Below the pieces are notes generated by a model that saw nothing but the letters and a program-made list of their open reading frames with translations, made no database searches and was not told the DNA's origin. Of a DNA stretch of 64,000 nt, positions 31,618 through 42,398 are shown one piece after another. A program made the translations under genes and the position numbers. The stretch comes from Falciphora oryzae (taxonomy: Eukaryota > Ascomycota > Sordariomycetes > Magnaporthales > Magnaporthaceae): NCBI GenBank assembly GCA_000733355.1, contig JNVV01000009.1:473521-537520 (forward strand). Reading direction: 5' to 3'. The first letter of the stretch is position 1. Every line of letters begins with the position of its first letter.

Positions 31618-33541
31618 TGCCTCGCCCAGATGTCAATCCGGCGAAACGCGTCCACTATAGAATCGAGCTCGCAGACAACCGTTCGATACACTTCGTCCTG
31701 CAACGCCACCCTTTGCGGGCTCACGCCTTTCCCAAAGTCGCAGTTTATCAGTCGGTCTACCAGCGCCGCGTACTTGGTGTTGACACGCCCTAGATCAGGC
31801 AGGCTCTCCCGCACTTCGATGTGGCTATCCCACCGAATTGGCCGCCAAAGGCCGATTTGAAGCAGCGCCACCCCTACGCACCAGAGAGTGAGGTTCCGGA
31901 TTCCGTGCTCGTTCATAGCCCTCTTCACGATGTTGAGGCTCGGCGCACAAGGTGATTCTTGGCTCGGAGGCGCAAGTGACTGGTAGCCCTCTATCCCAAG
32001 AGCTGTCAATCCGGGAACTGGCGCGTCTGAACCGTTGGGGAGATCTGCGGTCAAGTGAAGCGTCTTCAGGCAGTCGGCGAGATCATCCCCGGGTCGTTCA
32101 TAGAAACTGAGGCGGTCGAGCGTCCAGTCCTCTGGCCACCACGCCGTGTTGTGGTGCCTGAGCGCTGACTTGACCACCAGACTGGCGAGCTCGAACCGGT
32201 CCGGGTCGCTTATGCACTCGTCAATGTGCTTGTCGAATATCTTTTCGAGCGTCACTAGACGCCCGTTGGGGTGCCGTCTGGGCTGGCCCCTCCTGGGCGA
32301 ATGCGCGAGGAAGAAGTCGAATCTCTGCCACCCATACTCTATGTGCCCCATTGACACAGGACCGCTCGACGTAAGGAAAGAGCTGTTAGCTTGGCTTTCA
32401 GAAATGTGGCGACACACATCTTCCACCTCGGCAAAATTCGGCGGCAGCAGTTTCCCCGGATCAGTCGGTATCGAAGCCGTCCATGACGCATCCCTCGAGT
32501 TCTGCACCCTTTGCCGTTTTGTTCGCTGGTGAGTTGGAGGCTGTGTCTCGCTTGTGTCCGACATTCCCGGTGACAGAAGTCCCGTCACGTCTGGCACCGT
32601 GCGTGGCTTAACACAAAGTTGGTTGCTATTGAGATGATACATTAGCTTTAGGCTCTGTGGGTTGCGATATGCCACGAACCTTGTGTGAGCCTCGCCCCGC
32701 AGCGTCCCTAGCCCATAACCAGGGACGGCGATGTTGTAAAGGATGACATCCAGGCAACGAGCCTCCAAAACAAGGAGTAGCTTCGCCGCATGGACTATAT
32801 GGCCACCATTTCTACACGACCACACACTTGTCATTTGCCGGAGCAACGTGGTGGCATCTGTCTTCCGGGTTCGATATTCGGCAGGCATTTTAACTGCCGT
32901 TGCGACGACACCACACGCCCGGCGTGTGAGGGCTCCGCCGCGCAAATTCCGAAGGTTATCTATTCGTCGGCGCAGGTACTCGATCTCCTTCTCGCAGGCA
33001 TCCACGTCCAGTGGGGTATGGATACAGTCTCGTGCTCGACGAAAGCCGGCAGCTACCCCCTTGAAGCCGAATCTATCAGCATTCTTCTCGGAGCGGATGA
33101 TGCTTGGGGCCATACAATGGAGAAGGAAAAGGCAATTGGGCATACCTCTCTCCTGTCTTCAATCCGCTCTTCGTATTGGCTTAGATCCTTGTCTATCTTG
33201 CCGATCTTCCAGCATATCAGCGTCAGGCACTCGTTGAATTGTTCCTGGGAGCTTCCGAGATGCTGTGCAAGACATTCGCCAAGCTCGGGCGAGTTCCAGT
33301 CTTGGTCGTCTTGGTCGTTGAGGAGTCTGGCAACGTCGATTCCATCTCTGGCCTTGGTAGCGTCTTGAAGTACGAGTTTACACTCGTGGAGAAAACAGAA
33401 GGCCTGCGACTTGAGTAGCATCCGCATCTCCTCGGCTGATTCCAATTCTGTCTTGCGTTTTACAATAATTCCCTTCAGCTTCTTCCCTAGCTTAACGCCC
33501 TCGATGATTAAAGGGATAATGGCAAGTGCAAGCTCGGCCAT
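31572..33541 (-). CDS. DUF7580-type protein with helical (HeLo-like) N-terminus; C-terminus altered by retroelement
   Basis: Two exons, 33146-33541 and 31572-33059; the intron runs GTATGC..TTCAAG in phase 0. Start chosen at ATG 33541 because MAELALAIIPLIIEGVKLGK is the usual N-terminus; an open frame extends to 33781. Product 627 residues. The N-terminal ~130 residues are helical, as in fungal prion-inhibition/HeLo-like regions. The C-terminal half has LTLWCVGVALLQIGLWRPI and a helical tail, typical of DUF7580, a degenerate kinase-like fungal domain. The last residues are (RE)n followed by FI, encoded by the antisense of the retroelement (CT)n tail; without the insertion the frame would end Gly-Arg-stop after WARQLE. 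Such proteins accompany fungal self/non-self genes; function unknown. Confidence 0.8.
31611..31627. repeat. Right target-site duplication (17 bp) of retroelement copy 1
   Basis: CTCCAACTGCCTCGCCC directly after the (CT)n tail, inside the last codons of the DUF7580 gene on the minus strand. Confidence 0.8.
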
Positions 33542-34033
33542 GGCGTCAGGGTTGATGGTTCGAATCATTGAGAGCGACTGTGTAGGGTTCAATTTCGCTT
33601 GGCCCTCAATCGAGTTCATTGGCAACGGTAGATGTAAAATACATTGGCGCTCGCCTCCCTTCCTCAATGTGCTCTTCTTCGGTTGTGGGTGGGTGAGCCT
33701 AGCTGGGGGCAGTGCAGAACGCCCGGCTTGTATGGTCATCACCAGCGCAGCTGCTATCCGACCTTGATTATCGGCTGACACCGCAAACCGCGCCCTTTCA
33801 CCACCTTATGTAGTGTAACCCTAGGTTCCTGGCGGAGTCCACCACCGAGGCATTTGGTGTCGGAGACTACCACCTAGGCATGGAGGGGTTTCTATGAACA
33901 TCTGCCTGGCTGGCTTGCATTTGTCGATCACAGCACCTGGACTGCTCAGCGTCCGTGCAGCCCTGATTCATTCCCTGCGATTCTGTTGTCCTATCGCCTC
34001 CTCTTCTGGTTCTTCCATCTTACCACCGAAGAA
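33542..34033. other. Divergent promoter region shared by DUF7580 gene and C2H2/Zn2Cys6 gene
   Basis: 492 bp between opposite start codons (less if the DUF7580 gene starts at 33781). No clear TATA box. Confidence 0.45.
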
Positions 34034-36517
34034 ATGGATGCGCCCGACGGGAACGACAACGAAGCCATGAACACAAGCAAAATTCGCGATGGGAACACGC
34101 GCCCGCTCCAGCAGGCAACAGATGAAGGCGAGAGCATGATTGCAAGGCTTTATTTGATCGTTTCGAAGCTGTACCAAGCAGTCCTACCATCATTGAGAGA
34201 TCAACTCGGAAAGTCGGACCCTCTCTTTCGCAAGCTCGAGCGCGGTTACAGCTCCCTCGTGCTATGGTCCCATAGCTATGGGGTTGAGACTGGCGATCTG
34301 GGTGTGGCTCTCCAACTTTCCCCGCGAGCTGCGCTGCACCACGACCGACCTGCTCGCCAAGATCTGCAGCGTTGTGTTGAATCGTATGTGCCCACTTCTA
34401 CTTCAAGCTACCTAGATGTTCTGGCGATAACTGACCCTGCACAGGGCTCGTCCCGCGCACGAGGCTGGTAGACGACACCCGGCTGAACATCATCCAAGAA
34501 GACGCGAGATGCACCCTAGACCAGGCACTGACTCTCCTACCTGGTGATGGCGACAATGTCAACACCACAGATACACCATCGATAGTCACTCCAGATGGCC
34601 TCCCAAAAGTTGCCTCTAACCTCAGGATAATGGTTCAGGCCTTGACTGACCTCGGACCTCTCTTTGACAACCCAATCCCGGACGAAGCAGAAGCAGTGGA
34701 GCCAGCACGTTCGAGCACCTTGCAAGCAACAACCCGCATTGTATCCTTAATCATGGATATGTTCCCGAGGTGCGACAAGGACACAGCCCACGGTATCAGC
34801 GAGGCTGCATTTACCACACGCTGCGATGTTCAAAACAGGGCAGCCACGACGATGCAAGCCGAGAATGCCCACCACCCACACACGTCGCATGGAACGGCAA
34901 CAACGATGGTTGAACAGCTTTTCCACGACTCCAAGGTCAGCACACATATCGGTCATACAAGCTCTTATGCGGAGACTATTCGTAACTACCAAGTCGTCCC
35001 CGATTCTTCGGCCGGAATTCCAGTTTTCATCATGCCCGGGACTGGCCAACAGGGTCAAGCTTTTAGGTGTGGTGTATACAAAAAAGTGGTCGAGCCCGGC
35101 AACGAGCAAAGATGGAAGTAAGTGCACCTGGGTAACCATCTAGTTCACATACATACATTTATTTTAAGTATTAACCCACCTAACTTTGCCATAGACAACA
35201 TCTCATGGACCATGCTCGTCCATATATGTGCATCCAGCCCTCCTGTCCCGACAAGTTGACACCCTTCCCAGACAAAGCGGCTTGGGTGTCACACCTATCG
35301 AGGCATTATTCCCACCACGGTCAAGAGGAAGCTCACTGCCCAATCTGCCCAATCTGCCAAACCTCCTTTCCTTCAGTCGGCAATGACATTGGAGGCTTTG
35401 CATCCCATCTTGCCCTTCACTTGGAGCGCATTGCGGGTCTGGTGGTTATTCCAGCAGTCGCCGTCGCAGATAAGCAAGAGATTCCTACCGAGTCTCGGCC
35501 GAACCCCGCCGACCAGGCCCTTCATAGCGATGCTCGGCCTTCCACGTCAACCATTGTTGTTCATGTTAGTCACCCTGTTTTAAAAAGTCTTCCCCTCGTG
35601 CCTTCTAGCCTGACAGTCATCTTAGCGCGACCCAACCTTATCCAGCGCCGAAGGCAAATCCCACGGCAAGGATGCGACCCCCGAGACTACTGCACGTGGA
35701 TATGACACGAAACACAACCTACCACAACCCGACCCAACTACCAAGCAAGAGTCGCACGAGGATGCCAAGGATGAGAAGAGCAGGAAGGTTAGGACCAAGA
35801 CGCTACAAACAGAACGAGGCTGCCAGAGTATGTATCCTTCTATTACCCATTTGTCAATTGCTATCTTTGATTGCAAATACCGCATTCTCACGCTGTGATT
35901 TCTGAGTTGATACAGGCTGTAAGAGGGCGCGCATCAAATGCAGAGAGGGAAAGCCAGCATGCATTCGGTGCACCAAGCTTGGCCGCGAATGCAAGTACAC
36001 CGAACCGGTTGTTTTCGGCGAGTCGTTTGGCCCTCGTTATTTCCAGCATGAGGCACTTTCCTCGGAAGCCGCGTTGATCGCCCAGGGGACAGCTGCGACA
36101 GCCCACGATACGAAGCGACACGCCGCGACACATATGGATGAAATCCAGTCATCCGAACCGGGAAATCCATCGGCGAACGCTTTCACAAGTCAAATCCATC
36201 GCCCGGTCGTATCGCGGTCATCGGGGAACAGCCAGTCACTTTTACCGGAGCAAGATTGGACTAGGGTCGCACGTCCATGGGAGCCGCCTGTGGCACATTC
36301 AGGGGGGCGACACGTGGCTGGCGAGCAAAACACGACCGATTCTACCCGGTCCAGTATGACCGGTACGGTGGACGGGTGGTTTGCTATGGATACGAACGGC
36401 CCACCTCAGTACAGCAACGTCTTTGCCCAAGGAGTTTCCCGGAGCCGAACTGCTCGGAGGGGTGAAATGCGGGACGAAGAGACCCCTCACCTGACCATAC
36501 CTAAGTACATCAACTGA
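34034..36517 (+). CDS. C2H2 (acuF-like) plus Zn2Cys6 regulator, with an apparent frame break in exon 1
   Basis: Exons 34034-34383, 34445-35117, 35195-35564, 35626-35827 and 35916-36517, about 730 residues. All four introns have good GT..AG sites and consistent phase. Exon 1 begins MDAPDGNDNEA and has the helical opening LERGYSSLVLWSHSYGVETGD. It must then change frame near 34301-34313 to reach LSNFPRELRCTTTDLLAKIC, as if a CT dinucleotide were lost from CTCTCTCC. The middle holds a Cys/His block joined across introns (FRCGV, NEQRWKQHLMDHARPYMC, WVSHLSRHYSHHG, CPICPICQ, SHLALHLERIAGL). A Zn2Cys6 cluster then spans an intron, CQSCKRARIKC then CIRCTKLGREC. Probably a nuclear regulator; it may be inactive if the frame break is real. 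Confidence 0.72.
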
Positions 36518-37669
36518 TGCAAGGTGGTCTTTCTGGTCATTCCCCGCGAGCTTGGCGAATGTATCCACCTATCTCTGATATTTCTGGCGGTCCCAAAAGG
36601 GAGACACCTCGTATGGAACTTGTCGACTAAGAGACGAGCGAAATCCTCCCAGGACCTCTGCAGTGACGCCAACAGCTGTTCTCGCCGAGAAATTATAGCT
36701 AGATCCCACATGTTCCGCAAGGGGAAGAAAGGAGCAATNNNNNNNNNNNNNNNNNNNNNNNNNNNNNNNNNNNNNNNNNNNNNNNNNNNNNNNNNNNNNN
36801 NNNNNNNNNNNNNNNNNNNNNNNNNNNNNNNNNNNNNNNNNNNNNNNNNNNNNNNNNNNNNNNNNNNNNNNNNNNNNNNNNNNNNNNNNNNNNNNNNNNN
36901 NNNNNNNNNNNNNNNNNNNNNNNNNNNNNNNNNNNNNNNNNNNNNNNNNNNNNNNNNNNNNNNNNNNNNNNNNNNNNNNNNNNNNNNNNNNNNNNNNNNN
37001 NNNNNNNNNNNNNNNNNNNNNNNNNNNNNNNNNNNNNNNNNNNNNNNNNNNNNNNNNNNNNNNNNNNNNNNNNNNNNNNNNNNNNNNNNNNNNNNNNNNN
37101 NNNNNNNNNNNNNNNNNNNNNNNNNNNNNNNNNNNNNNNNNNNNNNNNNNNNNNNNNNNNNNNNNNNNNNNNNNNNNCGGGGTATCAGTCCTTACATTGG
37201 GTGACAAGATACCATACGTAATGATAGGAGGTACGGTAGCAATTTCGACATGAACGATATTGTCTTTGCCTTGCTATTGAACGAAAAGGTGAAGCCATCA
37301 GATATTGAGTCAGGGAAAGAATAGCGGTCTCCGGCTTCTCGGTGTCCAAATTGTGCCTTCTAGAAACCCTGCTCAAAAAGTAGTGTTGCAGTCCCCATGC
37401 CCATCCGCCGCGCGCCGCCCAACAAACTTGTCCTTGAGCGCCTTGGCCAGGCTGCGATTCCTCCTCTCCTCGCGGTCCGACGCAGCAGCAATGGGGCAAC
37501 CCGGTGCGACACCCTCACCACCCTCCTCCTTCCAAGCAGCCGGCGCCCCCGCCGCCACACTCGCCACCGGCCGCGGTCCCGGAACCAGGGGATCGCCGCC
37601 GTGGCCGGTAGGCTGCAGCACAGCGCCCGTCTTGTGGCGGAGCAGGCTCGCCTGGTCGCGGACGTGCAC
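36518..37669. other. Intergenic region containing an assembly gap
   Basis: Flanks of the zinc-finger gene and of the M4 protease gene around an N run. The 37380-37669 stretch has GC-rich open frames on both strands but no family motif; it is the 3' flank of the protease gene. Confidence 0.5.
36739..37177. other. Assembly gap (439 N)
   Basis: Run of N; true length and content unknown. Confidence 1.
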
Positions 37670-39314
37670 CTAGAGGCCCTGCTTCCGGACGACGCCGACC
37701 GTGTTCCAGGCGTCGCGCACAATCTTGGCCGCCTCCTCGCCGTACTTCTCCTCGGCCACCTCGACCGTGACATCCGCGAATTGGATGAAGTTGCAGCGAG
37801 GCGGGATGCGGCCCGAGTTCATCGTGTCCCACCAGATCTGGCCCGCCTTCTCCCAGGAGAAGCCGCCGAGCGCGATGCTGGCCAGGCAAAAGGCGCGGTT
37901 CGGGATGCCTGAGAAGAGGTGCACGCCGCCGTTGTCGGCCGTCGTCACCTTGAAGCCGCTCATGTGGTTGGGCTGCGGGTCTTTGCCCTGTAGGTGGGGG
38001 TAGTGGTGTTAGTCGCAAGGCACAGTTCGAGGGACACACAGAGAGTGACAGCGACAGGGGTTACTCACAAAGCGCGGGTCGTTGTAGGCGGTGCCAGGCT
38101 CCTTCATGTTGCGGAGGGCGACGCCCTTCACGCCGGGCAGGAGGCAGCCTTCGCCGATTAGCCAGTCAGCCTCGGCGGCCGTCTCCTGCTCCTTGAACTG
38201 CTTGACCATGATGCCAAACACGTCCGAGATGTGCTCGTTCAGGGCGCCCGACTGGCCTTGGTAGTTGAGGGGGCTGGTGTGCTCCGTGATGGCATGCTGT
38301 GCGATGGGAATAGGTGCGTGTTAGCCGAGCTGATCCACATGAATTTGGGTCGGTATATCTATCTGAGGGCGCGGCAAGGGGCCTGGCTGCGAATTCTGGG
38401 AGGGGTCTCGCGTCCCCTGGATTTGTATTCTCCGGCTCGGCTCGCGGGATGTGATAGTGCAACAGGGCTCAATACTCACAGTCATTTCATGTCCGATGAC
38501 GTCGATACATTCAGCGAACTTGTACAGGAACTTGTTTCCGTCGCCGTAGACCATCTGCATCTTGCTCGGGTCCCAGTCTGCAGGCCAAATATAGTCAGCA
38601 CAACCAACTCTTCGATGCGGCTTCCCGAGGGGTGATGGTAAACTCACAGGCGTTCTCGTAGTTGATGCCAAAGTGCACGGAGCTCACCACGTGCATGCCC
38701 TTGTTGTCGATCGAGTTCCAGTTGAACTTGTCCTTGTAGAACTGCAGCACGAGCCCGCCATTGTCGTACGCGGCGTCGGCGGCCACGTCGCCCGTGGGCT
38801 TCTGGCCCTCGAGGCGGACCGCCTTGCCGGGCAGCTTGGACTCGCTGGGGTTCTTCTGGGCGTCGTAAACAGCCCGGTAGAACTTCGCGACCTTGCCCTG
38901 CTTCTCGTCACCCAGTGCGGCCGTCGCCTGCAGCGTCGGCTTCTGGGCCGAGGCGGAGCCCTCCTGGACGGCCTTGAACTCGGCGATCTTGGAGCGGATG
39001 TGCTCGAGCTCGGAGCGGGCGTGGCCGCGCGTGTCCTCGTCCACCTCGTCGCTGTCGGCGATCTGCTGGAAGAGCACATCTGGGACGATGCTGTGGCGGT
39101 GCGGGATCGCCTGCTGGTGCTGGGCGTGGAAGCCGCGCGGGACAGTCAGGGCGGCAAAGATCTCGGCCCGCTTGGCCCTCAGGTCGACGAGGCCCTCGCG
39201 CAGGGTCCAGTCGGCATGCTCGCGGACCTCGGCGGTGACTTCCTCATGGCTGCTCTCCACGATGCTGCGGAGGAGGTACTGGGGGACGATGTAGCAGCGG
39301 TCGCTTTGACACAT
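37670..39314 (-). CDS. Protealysin-like M4 (thermolysin family) metalloprotease without signal peptide
   Basis: Four exons, 38648-39314, 38480-38577, 38069-38296 and 37670-37987, phases consistent, 436 residues. Zinc ligands and catalytic residues: IGHEMTHAITEHT (H252, E253, H256), ALNEHISDVFG (third ligand E276) and NGGVHLFSGIPNRAF (proton-donor type H354). The N-terminus MCQSDRCYIVPQYLLRSI has no secretion signal and resembles the short PPL-type pro-segment of bacterial protealysins. An inserted charged segment at about 80-130 (EHIRSKIAEFKAVQ) separates pro-region and catalytic domain. The family is mainly bacterial, so horizontal transfer followed by intron gain is plausible. It should hydrolyse proteins with zinc and calcium; an unusual secretion route or cytosolic location is implied. 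Confidence 0.87.
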
Positions 39315-39531
39315 GGTTGTGTGCTGGGGGCTGCCCTGAAGGAGACGGTGTGGTTTTGAAGGTGACCAAGGAGGCAGATGACGAAACCAAGAGAGGATGG
39401 ATGTGGTGGATTACGTGAAAATGGATCTATCGATATACTAGGCTGCTAAGAAATACTTGAAGAATCAAGCTTGCTCCAAGGGCATAGGGAGGATGTATCC
39501 GGGGCTGGAACTCGAGGGGCGGGAGGCGATA

Positions 39532-39539
39532 CTTATATA
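39532..39539 (-). promoter_or_regulatory. Probable TATA box of the M4 protease gene
   Basis: Reads TATATAAG on the minus strand, about 220 bp upstream of ATG 39314. Confidence 0.5.
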
Positions 39540-39787
39540 TCGTGGAGAGGGACGGACAAGACAAGGGGTGGGTAATTAAATCGAAGAGGAAAAGGTACAG
39601 AGAGCAGGGTCGTTATCAAGCAAGACAGCAAGGTCACGTAGGTCGGCTCATGAGGAAGACATGATGGAGGGGCATCGGAAAGGTGCCTCTGCCTGCTTAG
39701 CTCTTGACGAGAATTCAGCCTTCCACTTGCGGCAACCCATGGGCAAGCTGAACAGTACAGGAGCTGCGTGGGGAGTAGCATCGGCTG

Positions 39788-39931
39788 CCGGTCAGTCTGC
39801 ATGGATGTCTCAGCCGTCCCGGAAAGTCCAAGTTTGGCAGACTCACAAGGCATCGATGACCGGCCAGTCTGCATGGGCGCCTCAGCCCTCCCCGGAAAGC
39901 CTAGTCTAGCCGACTGGACAAGGCATCGGTG
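39788..39931. repeat. Two tandem imperfect copies of a 72-bp unit
   Basis: Units start at CCGGTCAGTCTGCATGG (39788) and CCGGCCAGTCTGCATGG (39860) and both end near AAGGCATCG. Differences are mostly transitions. It sits 470-620 bp upstream of the M4 gene. Confidence 0.75.
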
Positions 39932-41072
39932 GATACTGCCTTCTCTCGGGCGGCCTGATCGGTCGCTTCTCTGTAAGATCATGGCCGGTGAGTTGCCCCA
40001 GCGTGCAGCTTTTTCCTTCTCTCGATCGCGACTGGGCAGCGGGAACGACCAATCCCGGAGCTACTGTGTGCGTCATGTGTCTCTGCTTTCCCAGTTCACC
40101 GGAGGCTGTCGTCCATGCTGGCGCCCAATTCTTTTTGGTTTTTTTTTTTTTTTTTGCACAGACGTGGCTGGCTGGTATTGAGAAGCGGGGTTGATCGTGA
40201 TGTCCTCAGCCGGGCAACCACTCCAGCGGCAGGCACAGTTATTGGAGAACTGCTGCCCCTGCCAAGAAACAAGTACTCAAACCGGGTAGGAGCAGAGATA
40301 GACAAGCTTTTCGAGCATGGATACGAAAACTCCCGTGTCGTGGCGCCCTCTTGTTTGGCAAATCGAGAGTCGATGGCGTCTTTCTGGCCCCATGCTGAGG
40401 GAAAGATCGTCGGTTGCAAATTGCTTCTGTTCCTTCTTTTGCTGCCTGCCTGTCGATCCTGTATGTGCCTTCAAGCCTTGTTCAGTGACTTCACAGACGT
40501 TTGGGATACGGACACAAGCTTGGCTAGCCTGCATGCAGCCCTGCCTATAGCGCGGCAGGAGTAAGCGCAACACCAAACGGGCGCCGCCACTGGCTGAGAC
40601 TTGCCCTGATCTCCAACGCCACTAAAGCAGCCGGCGGGGAGATTCGTCTAGACCGCCGCCTCCTCTGTGCCCAACGGCAAATGCAAGCCGTCGGAAGCCG
40701 TGGTATCGTGGTCGCGAGGCCGAGTTGGACGACATCCAGTGCCCGGCGTCTGGCGTCTGACAAGGTGGGGTGGCGCCGGGTGCACATAAGCCGTCGGTGG
40801 GATAAGGCGGGATGGACGGCACGGAGACTAAGGCTAGCTTATCCGCAGCACAGCAGAAACGACCTGCATGTAGACGGCGAAGCATGGTAAGGCATTCCGT
40901 GTGATTGGCGAATAAAGGTGATAAATGTCGGCGCTAATGCATTGCAGCTATGAAATGGTAGCTTCATTGATGTCAGCAGCTGAAATGGCACCCGACGTCG
41001 TTCTCTAGGACAGCATCCGTAAGAATTTAGAGTGGTCAGACAGCCGTCTCCGACGGCCAGCATATGGTTCTT

Positions 41073-42398
41073 CTACTTCCGGAGCCAATCACCGATCAGA
41101 CCGATAGTCTCAGCCGTCTTGGCCTTCATGTCGGCCAGATGCCCCGGGTCGTTGCCCACAAATGACTGGATCTCCATGTCGAACCCGTGGACTGAATCTG
41201 GTACCAGCAGCCACTTGTAGCATCTTTTCCTGGCATCACCGCCTTCTTCTGTAGAAGGCGCCACCTGGACTTCCCAGTGGTAGACCTCGTCGTCCATCAC
41301 GAGCTTGCCCTTGGGTGTGAGAGCCTGCCGCCCAACAACTTCATCCATGGCGGGTACGGGCCTCCCCGCCAGTCGAGAAGCGAGCCTCCACGCCTCGTGC
41401 GAGAGTATGTCCAGCTCGCAGCCAACGACAAAGACGCGTGGCGGGAGAGCGGCCGTCTCGGCGAAGAAGGGGCTGATCTGGGGGTCGCGCAAGTCTTGAC
41501 CGCTGGGAACATAGGCCCAAGTAAAGACCTTTGAGATGTCGGCCAGGTAGTCGCGGGGCTTGGCGCGCAGCCCTCCCAGCTCGGGCTTGTAGCGCCGCAG
41601 CTTCTCCTTCTCAGCCCAGCCCACGGTGACGTCGGCGGCCGGGTACATGGGCACCACGGCGGACAGGCGGCTGCGGACCTGCGGGATCTGCGCCGCGGCT
41701 AGGGTGAGACTGGCGCCGGCGGACCAGCCGAGGAGGGCGACGCGGTCGGCATCGATGTGCTTGGCGAGAGTCGGGTCGTCGAGGACGGCGAGGAGCAAGG
41801 CGCCGACGTCGTGGATGGGCCCCGGGAAGGGGTGGGCGGGTGCCTTGGCGTAGTTTAGGGCCACCACTAGGGCGCCGTGGGTGTTGCAGAACCGGTAGTT
41901 CCACTTGTCCGTGTCATTGGGAGTGCCCAGAACGAAGCCGCCGCCGTGGATGGTGAAAAGCACGGGCAACTCGTGGGGCTGTGCGGGGTCGTAGGCCTTG
42001 GGGAAGAAGATCCTGGACGCCACAAGGCCATGAGTGTCGGGGCCGCTAGTCAGCACCCTTCCTATTTATTCTCTTTTCGTCCCTTTATCTCCTATCCGAT
42101 TTCCCGAGGGAATTGCCGCGCGGGTATGCGCGATTCGACATGATCGAGACCTTGTATCCCGTCGACGGACTGACCTGACTGGAAGGCGCGGGCGACAAGG
42201 GTACGTCTTGACGACGTTGGGCCGGATGCTCGGAGGCTTGAGCCGGTGCCTGATACTCCTAAAGAGAATCGTCGGGGCGACCAGGAAGTTCTGAAGCGCA
42301 AAGGCAATGGCGGCGTAGGCGATTCGGGTGAGCAGTGGCAGCCTCGGGCTGACGGCCGACGCTGCGGTGGCAGCCCCCGCTGTCACGGTAACTGCCAT
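41073..42398 (-). CDS. HSL-type (alpha/beta hydrolase fold-3) esterase/lipase with N-terminal membrane segment
   Basis: Two exons, 42175-42398 and 41073-42012; the intron GTCAGT..GTCCAG is phase 2 and joins LPVR to IFFP. Product 387 residues, ATG 42398. One hydrophobic helix (RIAYAAIAFALQNFLVAPTIL) near 30-50 suggests membrane attachment. Catalytic features: oxyanion HGGGF (97-101), nucleophile GWSAG (about S172), CELDIL (about D276) and DSVHGFD (about H350). The order and spacing match the hormone-sensitive-lipase family of small-ester hydrolases. Substrate unknown. The exon-2 frame has no ATG near its start, so the intron is needed. Confidence 0.86.

Larger units (their letters stand above)
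39315..41072. other. Intergenic region, 1.76 kb
   Basis: Upstream of the M4 gene and downstream of the esterase gene, both minus strand. Contains the TATA box, the 72-bp tandem repeat and a T-run at 40139-40155. Open frames here lack family motifs. Confidence 0.5.
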
